Positions 44,309 to 53,393 are shown, counted from the first letter of the stretch. The stretch is DNA of 64,000 nucleotides from CAVXFL01 sp963761015 (GCA_963761015.1 CAVXFL010000020.1:744001-808000); one strand, 5' to 3'. The notes: generated by a model not told the origin, from the sequence alone. Made by a program: numbers and translations.

Positions 44309-45838
44309 TCACGCCGTGATCGACTTCCAGTCCACGCCGGACTCGAAGGCGGCGGCCGCGCGGTAGATCGTTTCCTCCTCGAACATCCGCCCGACCAGCA
44401 TCAGCCCCACCGGCAGGCCATCGACCAGACCGCAGGGTAGGCTCATCGAGGGATGGTGCGTGGCGTCGAACGGCGCGGTGTTCGGCAGCACCTCGAAGCC
44501 GCGCTGGATGATCTCGTCGATCGGCGCGTTTGCGTCCGGCAGCGGCGTCGCCACGATCGGCAGGGTCGGCATCAGCAGCAGGTCGTAGCGCGCCAGCACG
44601 TCGTCGTAGGCGCGGCGCAGGCGGCGCACCAGGTTCTGCGCCTTGGCGTAATAATGGCCCCGGTAGTTCGTGACCATGTAATGCCCGAGCAGCATGGTGT
44701 TCTTCAGCGTATCCGACAGCTCGTCCGCGCGCGTGCGCCAGGCGCTGTGGAAGTCGAGCATCGAGGTCACGTACAGCCCCTGCCAGTTGAAGCCGAAGCC
44801 GTTGCCCAGCATCATCTGCATGGTCGCGCCCTCGGCCGCCACCGGCAGCCAGATCGCGTGGCCCTGCCGGTGCATCGGGATCGACACCTTCTCCACGGTG
44901 GCGCCGAGTTCGCCGAGCCGCTCCGCCGCCTCGCGCACCAGCGCGTCGACCTGCGGCATGGACTGCGGATGGCCGAAGCCTTCCTCGACGACGGCGATGC
45001 GCAGTCCCTTCGCGCCCTTGCCGAGCGATTCGCGATACGGCTTGCTTTCGGCTCCGTACTGGCGGGGGTCGAGCCCGTCGGGGCCGGCGAGCACTTCCAA
45101 GAACAGCGCGTTGTCCTCGACCGTCGCCGTCATCGGTCCGGTGTGGTCGAGCGTCAGTTCGATCGGCATGATGCCGGTATACGGAACCAACCCGTGCGTC
45201 GGCTTCATGCCGTAAACGCCGCAGAACGAGGCCGGCATGCGGATGGAGCCGCCCTGATCGCCGCCCATCGCCATCGGCACTTCGCCCAGCCCGACGACGC
45301 AGCCGCTGCCGGAGGAGGAGCCGCCGGCGGAATAGCCCTTCCGGTGTGGATTGTGCACCGGTCCGGTCGCGCTGGTGTGGCTGCCACCCGAGAAGCAGAA
45401 ATACTCGCACACCGTCTTGCCGACGATGGTACCGCCGGCGTCGAGAATGCGCGTGGCGATCGTGGCGTCCACGTCCGGGACATAGCCCTCCATGGTGGAG
45501 GCGCCGTTCATCAGCGGCACGCCGGCGAGGCAGATATTGTCCTTCAGCGCGACTTTCTTGCCCTTCAGCTTGCCGCCGCTCGCGCCCTGCACCTCGGTCT
45601 TCACGTACCACGCGCCGTACGGATTCTCCTCCGGCATCGGGCGTCGCCCTGGCGTGCGCGGATATTTCACTTCCGGCAACTCGTCCGGCATGTGGTCGAC
45701 GATGTTGTACGCCTCAATCCCGGACAGCAGGCACATGCGATGCAACTCCAGATCACGCTCGCTCATGCTCATGCCGAGATCGGCCGCGACCTTCCGCAAC
45801 TGCTCGATGGTCGGGGCCTTGATCGTGTTCAGAGACAT
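44309..45838 (-). CDS. Amidase (amidase-signature family)
   Basis: The 509-residue protein has the Ser-cisSer-Lys triad. The Lys is in KKVALKDNICLAGVPLMNG. The cis-Ser and neighbours are in AGGSSSGSGCVVGLGEVPMA, and the nucleophile Ser is in GGDQGGSIRMPASFCGVYGM. It hydrolyses amides to acids and ammonia. ATG 45838 is preceded by GGAGG, which decides the start over an upstream in-frame Met at 45853. It lies downstream of a complete ABC importer, so the imported compound is likely an amide. That link is inference from context. Confidence 0.92.
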   Translation of the reverse strand: MSLNTIKAPTIEQLRKVAADLGMSMSERDLELHRMCLLSGIEAYNIVDHMPDELPEVKYPRTPGRRPMPEENPYGAWYVKTEVQGASGGKLKGKKVALKDNICLAGVPLMNGASTMEGYVPDVDATIATRILDAGGTIVGKTVCEYFCFSGGSHTSATGPVHNPHRKGYSAGGSSSGSGCVVGLGEVPMAMGGDQGGSIRMPASFCGVYGMKPTHGLVPYTGIMPIELTLDHTGPMTATVEDNALFLEVLAGPDGLDPRQYGAESKPYRESLGKGAKGLRIAVVEEGFGHPQSMPQVDALVREAAERLGELGATVEKVSIPMHRQGHAIWLPVAAEGATMQMMLGNGFGFNWQGLYVTSMLDFHSAWRTRADELSDTLKNTMLLGHYMVTNYRGHYYAKAQNLVRRLRRAYDDVLARYDLLLMPTLPIVATPLPDANAPIDEIIQRGFEVLPNTAPFDATHHPSMSLPCGLVDGLPVGLMLVGRMFEEETIYRAAAAFESGVDWKSITA

Positions 45839-45865
45839 AACTCGGTCCTCCATTCGGCCGGAGAT

Positions 45866-46561
45866 TTAACCGGCGCCGACGAACTCTTCCATCAGCTCCG
45901 TTTCCGCCAGCGCGTCCGGCGGCAGTTCGCGCAGGATGCGGCCGCGATGGATCAGCAGCACGCGGTCGGCCAGCGCGCGGATGAATTCGAGATTCTGCTC
46001 CACCAGCAGCACGGTCAGGCCGCCGCGCCGGAGATCCTGGATGCGCGCCGCGATCGCCTCGACGATCGACGGCTGAATCCCCTCCGTCGGCTCGTCGAGC
46101 AGCAGGAGCCGCGGTGCGCCGCACAGCGCCCGCGCAACCGCCAAGAGTTGTTGCTCGCCGCCGGAGAGCGCGCCGCCGGCGCGGTCCAAAAGCCGGCGTA
46201 GCTCGGGAAATTTTTCCAGCACGGCGACCGCGCCGGTGGCGGGAAGTCCAGGTTTGGCCGCCGCCGCGAAGGCCAGGTTCTCGCGCACGGTGAGGCCGGG
46301 GAAAATCTGCCGTCCTTGCGGCACATAGCCGATTCCGAGGCGGGCTCGCCGATGCGCCGGCAGGTGCTCGATGGCGCGGCCCTCGAATCGGATGGCGCCC
46401 GCGCTCGCCGGCAACAGCCCGACCAGCGTCTTCAGCAATGTCGACTTGCCCATGCCGTTATGGCCGAGGATGCCGACGCATTCGCCGGCATCGATGCGGA
46501 ACGAAATTCCCCCCAGCACCTCGATGCGGCCATAGCCGGCAACCAGGTTGTCGACCTCCAT
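45866..46561 (-). CDS. LivF-type ABC transporter ATPase
   Basis: The 231-residue ATPase has Walker A GILGHNGMGKSTLLKTL, signature ALSGGEQQLLAVARAL, Walker B LLLLDEPTEGIQPSI and the switch His-like position Q in VLLVEQNLEF. It belongs to the branched-chain amino-acid/urea family. The GMGKST form of the Walker A is common in the UrtE and LivF branches. I start at 46561 (MEVDNLVAGYG), since the upstream extension contains a repeat. It lies 27 bases upstream of the amidase start. Confidence 0.92.
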   Translation of the reverse strand: MEVDNLVAGYGRIEVLGGISFRIDAGECVGILGHNGMGKSTLLKTLVGLLPASAGAIRFEGRAIEHLPAHRRARLGIGYVPQGRQIFPGLTVRENLAFAAAAKPGLPATGAVAVLEKFPELRRLLDRAGGALSGGEQQLLAVARALCGAPRLLLLDEPTEGIQPSIVEAIAARIQDLRRGGLTVLLVEQNLEFIRALADRVLLIHRGRILRELPPDALAETELMEEFVGAG

Positions 46562-46620
46562 CATGCCGGCAATCCGTGGCCATCCGTTACCGCGGAAGGC
46601 GCGCGCAGCCGATGCCGTCC

Positions 46621-46691
46621 CGTCATGGCCGGAGTTGATCCGGCCATCTCCGTTGCGGCACCGGATTGCCGGCTCACGCCCGGCAATGACG
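46621..46691. repeat. Palindromic repeat, CGTCATGGCCGG type
   Basis: CGTCATGGCCGG on the left is close to the reverse complement of CCCGGCAATGACG on the right. It is a second copy of the repeat at 36689. It falls between the two ABC ATPase genes and overlaps the end of the upstream one. Confidence 0.65.
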
Positions 46692-47444
46692 ACTCCGGGC
46701 AGTATCCAGCGCGGCCTCCTGCGTGGCCCGTTCGGCCGATTTCCCGAGATACACATCGCGCACGCGCGGATCGGCGAGAACGTGCGCCACGCTGTCTTCC
46801 ATCAGGACGCGGCCTTGGTGAAACACCGTGACGGTGCGCGCGATCGAGCGGATGAACTGCATGTCGTGCTCGACCACGATGATGGCATGGCTGCGGTTCA
46901 GCTCCAGGATCAGCTCGGCCGCGCGACGGGTTTCCTCGGCGCTCATCCCGGCGGTAGGCTCGTCCAGCAGGATCAGGTCGGGCTCGGGCGCCACCACCAT
47001 CGCCAGTTCCACCAGCTGCCGCTGACCGTGCGCCAGCAAGCCCACCTGAAGCGTCGCGAGATGCGCGATCGCCAGCCGCTCCAAGGTCGCCATCGCGCGG
47101 GTTCGCGCTTCCGGTTCGCCATAAGCGCGGCGCAGGGCAAGCACCACGCCTTCCCGTACGGTCAGGCCATCGAACAGCGCCGGTACCTGCGTCTTGATGC
47201 CGACGCCCAGCCGTGCCACGGCAAAACTCTCCGCCCCCGTGATGTCGCGGCCGCGCCAGAAAATGCGCCCGCTGCTGGGCTTGAGCTGGCCGGTCAGGCA
47301 CTTGAAGAACGTGCTTTTCCCCGCGCCGTTCGGGCCGATCAGGCAGCGCAACTCGCCCTCGGCGACCGACAGAGCGACATTGTCCACGGCGAGCACGCCG
47401 CCGAAGCGCATGCTCAGCTCGCGTGCTTCCAGGAGCGGCGTCAT
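46674..47444 (-). CDS. LivG-type ABC transporter ATPase
   Basis: The 256-residue ATPase has Walker A CLIGPNGAGKSTFFKCLTG and Walker B LILLDEPTAGMSAEET. The signature is LLAHGQRQLVELAMVV, with an altered LAHGQ in place of LSGGQ, as in UrtD-type ATPases. The His switch is in IIVVEHDMQFI. It pairs with the LivF-type ATPase in the same importer. The altered signature supports a urea/amide-type transporter rather than the standard leucine one. The start overlaps the permease stop by four bases. Confidence 0.92.
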   Translation of the reverse strand: MTPLLEARELSMRFGGVLAVDNVALSVAEGELRCLIGPNGAGKSTFFKCLTGQLKPSSGRIFWRGRDITGAESFAVARLGVGIKTQVPALFDGLTVREGVVLALRRAYGEPEARTRAMATLERLAIAHLATLQVGLLAHGQRQLVELAMVVAPEPDLILLDEPTAGMSAEETRRAAELILELNRSHAIIVVEHDMQFIRSIARTVTVFHQGRVLMEDSVAHVLADPRVRDVYLGKSAERATQEAALDTARSRHCRA

Positions 47445-48490
47445 CCGCGTCGGCCCGGCCGCAGCCGGCGCAGCATGTCGAAGCCGGTCGGCAACAATCC
47501 ACGTGGGACCGCGAGCACTACCACCATGAGGATGGCGCCCAGCAGCAGGTTCGGGTCGAGGTCGCGTAGCGTGCCGGCCCAGGTGGTCAGCATCTGCAAC
47601 AGCACGCAGGCGATTATCGGGCCGAGCAGCGTGCCCAGTCCGCCGACCATCACCCAGATGATGATCTGCGCCGAGTAGGAGAGCGAGAACATCGTCGGGC
47701 TGACGAACACGCAGTTCGCGAACAAAAGGCCGGCCAGCCCGGCCATGAAGCCGCCGACGCTGAAGATGCCGAGCTTGTACAGCCGCACATCGTAGCCCAG
47801 CAGTTCGGCGCGCAACTCGTTCTCCTTGATCGCCACCACCACGCGGCCGAACCGGCTGCGCAGCACGAGTTTCGCCAGCGCGTAGCAGAGCGCGAGCGCG
47901 ATGGCGGCGACGCGGAAAATCGCCTCCGGCGCCAGCGGCACGTCGGGGTGGCCGGGCACGTTCAGCGGCGGGGTGGACGGGATGCCGTTGAAGCCGCCGA
48001 GCGGCGCCGCGCCGATATGCCATTGGTCGCCGGCGGTCGAGTTCATGAAGTTGAACAGGATCAGCGTGACCGTAAGCGTGATGGCGCCCATGTAAACGTC
48101 GCTGATCCGGCCGAAGAACATCATGTAGCCGAGCGCCGCCGCCGCGAGCGTCGGAACGGCGAGCGCGATCGGCACCGCGAGCGTGGTGTCGGGCAGGTTG
48201 AGCGCCGCCACCGCATAGGCATAGCCGCCCAGGCCGAAGAACGCCGCCTGACCGAACGAGAGAATGCCGCCGAACCCCCAGATCAGCGCGAGGCTGAGCG
48301 CCAGCACCGCCATCGAGGCAAACACCGTCGCGTTGATCAGCGCGAACAGTTGCAGGACCTGCGGCAGGCCGACCGCGGCCGCTATGCCGAGCGCGAGCGC
48401 CGCGCCGATTTCCAGCGCCGGGCGGAAGCGCTCGCCGCTCGGCCGCGCCAATGTGGCGGGCAGCGCGTCGAGGGCGCGGGAGGCCGTCAC
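47441..48490 (-). CDS. LivM-type ABC transporter permease
   Basis: The 349-residue protein has about nine membrane helices, such as VLALSLALIWGFGGILSFGQ and SYSAQIIIWVMVGGLGTLLG. The LivM/UrtC hallmark is LSFGQAAFFGLGGYAYAV, and RFGRVVVAIKENELRAELLG is the EAA-like cytoplasmic loop. Start and stop overlap the neighbours by four bases on each side. The C-terminus is basic (RRLRPGRRG). Confidence 0.92.
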   Translation of the reverse strand: MTASRALDALPATLARPSGERFRPALEIGAALALGIAAAVGLPQVLQLFALINATVFASMAVLALSLALIWGFGGILSFGQAAFFGLGGYAYAVAALNLPDTTLAVPIALAVPTLAAAALGYMMFFGRISDVYMGAITLTVTLILFNFMNSTAGDQWHIGAAPLGGFNGIPSTPPLNVPGHPDVPLAPEAIFRVAAIALALCYALAKLVLRSRFGRVVVAIKENELRAELLGYDVRLYKLGIFSVGGFMAGLAGLLFANCVFVSPTMFSLSYSAQIIIWVMVGGLGTLLGPIIACVLLQMLTTWAGTLRDLDPNLLLGAILMVVVLAVPRGLLPTGFDMLRRLRPGRRG

Positions 48491-49353
48491 AGCGCCCGCC
48501 GGAAGAAGCGGCCGGTGATGCCGCGCGGTAGCAGCCGCAGCAGCACGATGGCCACGATCAGCAGCGCCACCTCGCCGAACACCGGCGTGGTCAGGAACGT
48601 GGCGAAGGTGGAAACCGAGCCGAGCAGCGCCGAGGCCGTGACGGTGCCGGCGAGGATCGCCGCCCCGCCGGTGATCACGGTGATGAAGGCCTTGGCGATG
48701 TAGGCCGCTCCCATGGTCGGCAGGACGCCGGACACCGGCGCGATCAAGCCGCCCGCCAGCCCCGACAGCGCCGCGCCGACCGTGAACGTGACCGAATAGA
48801 CGAACGCGGGCGACACCCCGAGCGCCGCCGCCATTTCCGGGTTCTGCATCGTCCCCCGCGCGATCAGCCCGACGTGGGTGAAGCGCAGCACCAGCCAGGT
48901 GGCGAGCACGAGAAACGCGGCGGCGCCGATCAGGAACAGTGAATAACCGGAGGTGAGAAAGCCGCCGATCGAAACGCTGCCGAGCGGCGCCGAAAACCCC
49001 GTGACGTTGTTGCCGAAGATCATGGTGACGGCGCCGATCAGCGCGAGCGACAGGCCCCAGGTCGCCAGCATCGTATCGACCATTCGGCCGTACAGATGCC
49101 GGATCAGCAGCCGTTCGACCACGAACCCGATCGCCCCGACCACGATCGGCGCGGCGATCAGCATGCCCACCCAGATATTCGCCCCCGCGCGCACGGAAAG
49201 AATGGCGCTGTAGCCGCCGAGCATGAGGAACTCGCCATGCGCCAAGTTGATCACGCGCATCATGCCGAAAATGACCGCGAGTCCCAGGCTGATGATCAGC
49301 AATGTCGCGATGCCGATCAGCGCCTGCACCGCGATGGCGAGCGCGAGATCCAT
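48487..49353 (-). CDS. LivH-type ABC transporter permease
   Basis: The 288-residue protein has about eight membrane helices. It carries the LivH/UrtB motif MRVINLAHGEFLMLGGYSAI near the N-terminus. LRFTHVGLIARGTMQNPEMAAALG is the ATPase-contact loop. It is the first permease gene after the binding-protein gene, separated from it by a 170-base stretch of hairpin repeats. Confidence 0.93.
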   Translation of the reverse strand: MDLALAIAVQALIGIATLLIISLGLAVIFGMMRVINLAHGEFLMLGGYSAILSVRAGANIWVGMLIAAPIVVGAIGFVVERLLIRHLYGRMVDTMLATWGLSLALIGAVTMIFGNNVTGFSAPLGSVSIGGFLTSGYSLFLIGAAAFLVLATWLVLRFTHVGLIARGTMQNPEMAAALGVSPAFVYSVTFTVGAALSGLAGGLIAPVSGVLPTMGAAYIAKAFITVITGGAAILAGTVTASALLGSVSTFATFLTTPVFGEVALLIVAIVLLRLLPRGITGRFFRRAL

Positions 49354-49381
49354 GCGCCGCTACGGACCCCCTCCGTTAGTT

Positions 49382-49478
49382 CCTCCCCCGCCAGCGTGGG
49401 AGGGGGACTTTTCGAGCGAGTACCTGGTGCTTCTCCTCTCCCCCCGTTCACCGGGGGAGAGGGTGGGTGAGGGGGGCC
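49382..49478. repeat. Two GC-rich hairpin repeats between binding protein and permease genes
   Basis: The first hairpin is TCCTCCCCC-GCCAGCGT-GGGAGGGGGA. The second, CTCTCCCCCC-GTTCACC-GGGGGAGAG, is followed by GGTGGGTGAGGGGGG. Neither has a T run in the direction of the minus-strand operon. Such hairpins may stabilise the binding-protein transcript or partly stop transcription. The second resembles the element at 36354. Confidence 0.6.
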
Positions 49479-49523
49479 GTGCCGGCAGGACAAGCTTGCC
49501 GATCCGACACATGAGTGTGAGCG

Positions 49524-50762
49524 TCAAATCTTCACGTCCACCACGAACTGCTTGTCGGTATTTGGGTGTTTCTGCAGATCGCACACCGACTGCGTGTCGG
49601 ACGGCGGCTGGTTCGGGAAGTGCTCGAGAATTTTGAATCCGTGATTGGCGCATTCCGCGAGGTAGACGTCCAAGGTCACGTGGTTGGTCTGCGGATCGAC
49701 GACCGTCTTGCCGGGCGGGCCGTTATTGGTGATCCCGGTTTCCAGCGCCTTGATCACCTTCATGCGGTCGATTGAGCCCGCCTTGCGCACGCCCTCGGCC
49801 CACAGGTTGAATCCGACATAGGTGCGCATCGCTAACTCGCCGCCGAGATAGGGCGCCTTCGACCCCAGCTTGGCGTGAAACTTTTTCAGGAACGCCTTGT
49901 TGACGGGGTTGTCGACCTCCTGAAAGTAGCTGAACGCGCAAACGATGCCGTTGCCCTCCTCGGGCGAGAGCACCAGGCTCTCGTTGCCGCCGCCGAAGGT
50001 GGTGGAGCACATCGGAATGCGACTCTTCAGCCCCGCCGCCGCCCACTGGCGATAGAACGAAATGTGGGCGCCGCCGACCAGCACCGACACGACGAGGTCC
50101 GGCTTGGCGGCCTGGATTTTCTGAATGCTCGGGCCGAACTCCGTGACGCCGAGGGGGAAGAAGTCCACCGCCAGGACTTGGCCGCCGTTCTCCCGGCAGT
50201 ATTTGGTGACCCATTTGCTGGTGATCTGGCCATAATTGTAGTCGGCGGCCAGGATGTACAGCTTCTTGCCCCATTTCTTCATCACTTGGGGGATCAGCTT
50301 TTGCACGTTCTGCGCCGGGGTGGAGCCGGTGCAGAAGCAGTTGCGGTCGCAAACGCCGCCCTCGTATTGCGTGTTGTAGAAGTAGAGCGTGCGGTAACGC
50401 CGGAGGATCGGGCGGATCGCCTCGCGCGAGGCCGAGGTGATGCCACCATGCACCACCGCCGCGCGGTCGCGCGTCGCCGCCTGGGTGGCGAACTGGGTGT
50501 AGAGCTGGATGTTGGATTGCGGGTCGTAGTTGATCAGCTCGATGGGCCGCCCGAGCAGTCCGCCGGCCGCGTTCGCCTCGCCGACCGCGAAATCGAGGCA
50601 GGCGATCATCGGCAGGCCGTAGATGTCGAGCCCGCCGGAGGCGTCGTGGATGCCGACCACCTTGATCGGATCGGCGCCGAGCGCGGCGTGCCGCAGCACC
50701 AACGGCGCGGCGAGCGCGCCCCCAACCGCCGATTGCAGTACGTGACGCCGGCTGATGCCCAT
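49524..50762 (-). CDS. Amide/urea-type ABC transporter substrate-binding protein (Tat-exported)
   Basis: The 412-residue protein has a twin-arginine signal (SRRHVLQSAVGGALAAPLVL). The type I periplasmic-binding fold follows: KVVGIHDASGGLDIYGLPMI, LGRPIELINYDPQSNIQLYT, and YILAADYNYGQITSKWVTKY. This layout matches AmiC/UrtA/FmdD-type proteins that bind short amides or urea, rather than leucine-binding proteins. Four Cys residues near VCDRNCFCTG are unusual for a periplasmic protein. It leads the transporter operon. The 209 bases upstream, shared with the AKR stop, show no site that I can name. Confidence 0.9.
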   Translation of the reverse strand: MGISRRHVLQSAVGGALAAPLVLRHAALGADPIKVVGIHDASGGLDIYGLPMIACLDFAVGEANAAGGLLGRPIELINYDPQSNIQLYTQFATQAATRDRAAVVHGGITSASREAIRPILRRYRTLYFYNTQYEGGVCDRNCFCTGSTPAQNVQKLIPQVMKKWGKKLYILAADYNYGQITSKWVTKYCRENGGQVLAVDFFPLGVTEFGPSIQKIQAAKPDLVVSVLVGGAHISFYRQWAAAGLKSRIPMCSTTFGGGNESLVLSPEEGNGIVCAFSYFQEVDNPVNKAFLKKFHAKLGSKAPYLGGELAMRTYVGFNLWAEGVRKAGSIDRMKVIKALETGITNNGPPGKTVVDPQTNHVTLDVYLAECANHGFKILEHFPNQPPSDTQSVCDLQKHPNTDKQFVVDVKI

Positions 50763-50971
50763 GTTTCCCCCTCCGTTGACGGCTCATCGACCGTCGACAG
50801 CGACCATAGCCGAATCCGGCAGGCACCATGCAAGTGGCGGACCAGAAGATTCCGGGTGCAGCGAAAGCGCGCTCTCAGGCCGCCTGGAACGCGACCGGGT
50901 ATCGGCTGGGCGCCGGATCGGCGCTGACAAAGACCAGCGCTTTGGCTTTCGCCGGCGCATTCACTCGGAAG

Positions 50972-51874
50972 TTAGCCGAGCCACTCCGGGTGCCGCTCGG
51001 TGGAATCGTGGCGATCGGTGGTCTTGTAGCGTTCGTACATGCCGTCGCGCGCCGCCTTCCCGGTCTTGGCGAGAAGCGCGCCGCGCTGCTCCGGCGTCAG
51101 CGGCGCGAACGTGCGCACCGCCTCGAACGCCTGTTCAAGAATTCGCATCGAATCGATGCCGGTGATCACCACGCTGGTCGGCAGGCTCATCGCGTAATGC
51201 AGGCACTCGATCGCGCTGACGGCGCGGCTTTCCAGGATGAACTGGTCGCCCATCGGCTTCATCCCCAGCACGCCGATCTCATGGCGCGCCAGGATCGGCA
51301 GCACGATGCGCTCGAAACTGTCGAAATGCGCGTCCATCACGTTCAGCGGCATCTGCACCGCGTCGTAGGTGAAGCCCTGCGCGAACGTCGCCTCCAGCAT
51401 CGCCTTGTGGATGTGCGGGCTCTTGTGGCCGGTGAAGCCGATGTAGCGCAGCTTGCCCTGCTCCTTCGCCCGCAGCACCGCTTCCAGCGCGCCGCTGTCG
51501 CCGAGAATGCGGGGAATGTCCTCCATGCGGATCACTTCATGAAACTGCAGCAGATCCACGCGGTCGGTCCGCAGGCGCCGCAGCGATTCCTCCAATTGCC
51601 GGATCGCCAATTCGGCGGTGCGCCCGTCGATCTTGGTCATCAGGAACGTCTTGGCGCGATAGCCGTCGCCGAGCGCCAGGCCCATGCGGCGTTCGCTCTC
51701 GCCATCCGCATAGTCCCAGGAGTTGTCGAGGAAGTTCACGCCCGCGTCGATCGCGCCGCGCACGATGCGGATCGCTTCGTCCTCGGGCGGCACGCTGAGG
51801 TGATAGCCGCCGACGCCGATCAGCGACACCTGCTCGCCGGTGCGCCCGAGGGTCCGGTATGTCATGTCGCTCAT
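50972..51874 (-). CDS. Aldo/keto reductase linked to the lar operon
   Basis: The 300-residue protein has the AKR barrel. The cofactor-side start is LGRTGEQVSLIGVGGYHLSV, and the catalytic Asp/Tyr are in FLDNSWDYADGESERRMG. The Lys is in TFLMTKIDGR, and the His segment is VDLLQFHEVIRMEDIP. The start was chosen at 51874 (MSDMTYRTLG), which overlaps the larB stop by four bases (ATGA), so it is translationally coupled to the nickel-pincer operon. Its substrate is unknown. Confidence 0.88.
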   Translation of the reverse strand: MSDMTYRTLGRTGEQVSLIGVGGYHLSVPPEDEAIRIVRGAIDAGVNFLDNSWDYADGESERRMGLALGDGYRAKTFLMTKIDGRTAELAIRQLEESLRRLRTDRVDLLQFHEVIRMEDIPRILGDSGALEAVLRAKEQGKLRYIGFTGHKSPHIHKAMLEATFAQGFTYDAVQMPLNVMDAHFDSFERIVLPILARHEIGVLGMKPMGDQFILESRAVSAIECLHYAMSLPTSVVITGIDSMRILEQAFEAVRTFAPLTPEQRGALLAKTGKAARDGMYERYKTTDRHDSTERHPEWLG

Positions 51875-52554
51875 GTCGCCCGCTCCTCCTGAACGCAAGC
51901 CGGAATGGCGTTCAGCACGCGCATGGCCGCGCAGGCCGCGCCGTAGCCGTTGTCGATGTTCACCGTCACGATGCCCGGCGCGCAGCTTGCCAGGATCGCG
52001 TGCAACGCCGCGTGTCCGCCGGCGGCGACGCCGTAACCGACCGCGGTCGGAACGGCGATGATCGCGCCCGGCACGAGCCCGGCGACGACGCTGGGCAGCG
52101 CCGCGTCCATCCCGGCGGCGACGATCACCACCGGCATGTCGCGGATCTCGTCGAGCCGCGCCATCAGCCGCCAGATGCCGGCGACGCCGATATCCGCCAT
52201 CGAGACGCTGGCGTGGCCGTGGAAGCGCAAGGTGCGCGCCGCCTCGCGCGCCACCGGAAGATCCGAGGTTCCGGCGGTGATCACCGCGACGCGCGATGCG
52301 CTCAGCAGCGGCGCGGGTTCGCCGTAGAACGCGGTGCGCGACAGCGGATCGTAATCGATGCGATCCTGCTGCCACGGCGGCAGCGCCGCGCGGCGGTCCT
52401 CGTCGAGGCGCGTGAGCAGCAACGAGATTGCGTCCGTCTCCGCCTGTTCGAGAATGCAGGCGAGTTGGGTGGGCGATTTACCCGCGCAATAAATCGCCTC
52501 GCCGAAGCCGATGCGGCGGGCGCGGTGAATGTCCAGCACGAAATCGGTGCTCAT
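51871..52554 (-). CDS. larB: LarB, nicotinic acid adenine dinucleotide carboxylase/hydrolase
   Basis: The 227-residue protein has a small N-terminal region (RIGFGEAIYCAGKSP) and a PurE-like C-terminal domain (AVITAGTSDLPVAREAARTL, VVIVAAGMDAALPSVVAGLV, ALPTAVGYGVAAGG-type motif). LarB carboxylates the pyridinium ring of NaAD and releases AMP, giving the dicarboxylate precursor of the nickel-pincer nucleotide. ATG 52554 overlaps the larE stop. It is the third gene of the larC-larE-larB-AKR operon. Confidence 0.93.
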   Translation of the reverse strand: MSTDFVLDIHRARRIGFGEAIYCAGKSPTQLACILEQAETDAISLLLTRLDEDRRAALPPWQQDRIDYDPLSRTAFYGEPAPLLSASRVAVITAGTSDLPVAREAARTLRFHGHASVSMADIGVAGIWRLMARLDEIRDMPVVIVAAGMDAALPSVVAGLVPGAIIAVPTAVGYGVAAGGHAALHAILASCAPGIVTVNIDNGYGAACAAMRVLNAIPACVQEERAT

Positions 52555-53393
52555 GCGGCACCCTCTTCCGCCGCGACGTGCAGGAACGCGCTCCCCGAGC
52601 GATACGCGGCAAAGGAAACGGAGCTCGCCAAACCCGCACGCCCGAGCAGATCGTTCAGGCGTTCCCGCACGCGCAGTTCGCGTGTCCGGTCGAGTTTTTC
52701 GAACGAGGCGTCATCCAGCTCGATCACGATGCCCCCCGCGCGCACGCGGCAACGCACGGCGGAGGTCGGGCCGAGCGAACGCAATTCCTCGCCGACCAGC
52801 CGTTCCGCGTCGTGAACCAGCGCCAAGACCGGACCTTCGATGCGGATGCCGGTTTCGATGCGGCTGGACAGGCACGGCGCCGACGGCAGCTCGGCGATCC
52901 CGCCGAGGCCGAGTGCGGCTGCCATCCGGCGCACCGTCTTCTTGTCAATTCCGGCTTCGACGTAAGGATGTCGGACGCCGTACGCGCGGGCGGCGTCGAG
53001 ACCCGGCCGAAACTCGCCGAGATCGTCGAGATTGGTGCCCGATACGGTCTGGTGCGCGGTGTTCGCGGCAATCGCAGCGTAGAGGTTGGTTTTGCAAAAG
53101 AAGCAGCGGTTGGTCGGGTTCCGCCGGTAGTCGGGATCGGCGAACTCGCCGGCATCGATGACGTGCAACGCCCAGCCTTCCGCGGCGGCGAGGTCTTCGG
53201 TCCGCGCGGTCGCCTCCTCGGGCACGGCCGGCGACACGGCGTGATACATCGCGACGGCACCGCCCAGTTCGCGATGCGCAAAGGTCGCAAGCGTCAGGCT
53301 GTCGACGCCGCCGCTGACTGCGACCGCCACGCGCTCGAAGCCGCGCAGTGTCGTCCTGAGCGCCTGGAGCGCCGCGTCGGTCATCTTATGCAC
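52551..53393 (-). CDS. larE: LarE, sulphur transferase of nickel-pincer cofactor synthesis
   Basis: The 280-residue protein has the PP-loop ATPase motif VAVSGGVDSLTLATFA and then VSPAVPEEATARTEDLA. Cys residues are in NRCFFCKTNLYAAIA and in APCLSSRIETGI. LarE adds sulphur to the two carboxylates of the LarB product after adenylation. Some LarE proteins sacrifice a single Cys; others hold an iron-sulphur cluster on three Cys. The C-F-F-C and later Cys give three candidates here, so the catalytic (cluster) type is possible. That reading is inference. It overlaps larC by eight bases and larB by four. Confidence 0.92.
   Translation of the reverse strand: MHKMTDAALQALRTTLRGFERVAVAVSGGVDSLTLATFAHRELGGAVAMYHAVSPAVPEEATARTEDLAAAEGWALHVIDAGEFADPDYRRNPTNRCFFCKTNLYAAIAANTAHQTVSGTNLDDLGEFRPGLDAARAYGVRHPYVEAGIDKKTVRRMAAALGLGGIAELPSAPCLSSRIETGIRIEGPVLALVHDAERLVGEELRSLGPTSAVRCRVRAGGIVIELDDASFEKLDRTRELRVRERLNDLLGRAGLASSVSFAAYRSGSAFLHVAAEEGAA

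Noticed and set aside
49382..49411. Hairpin followed by CTTTT as an intrinsic terminator
   Set aside because: The T run is on the plus strand, but the flanking operon is read on the minus strand, where the T run would be needed on the other side.
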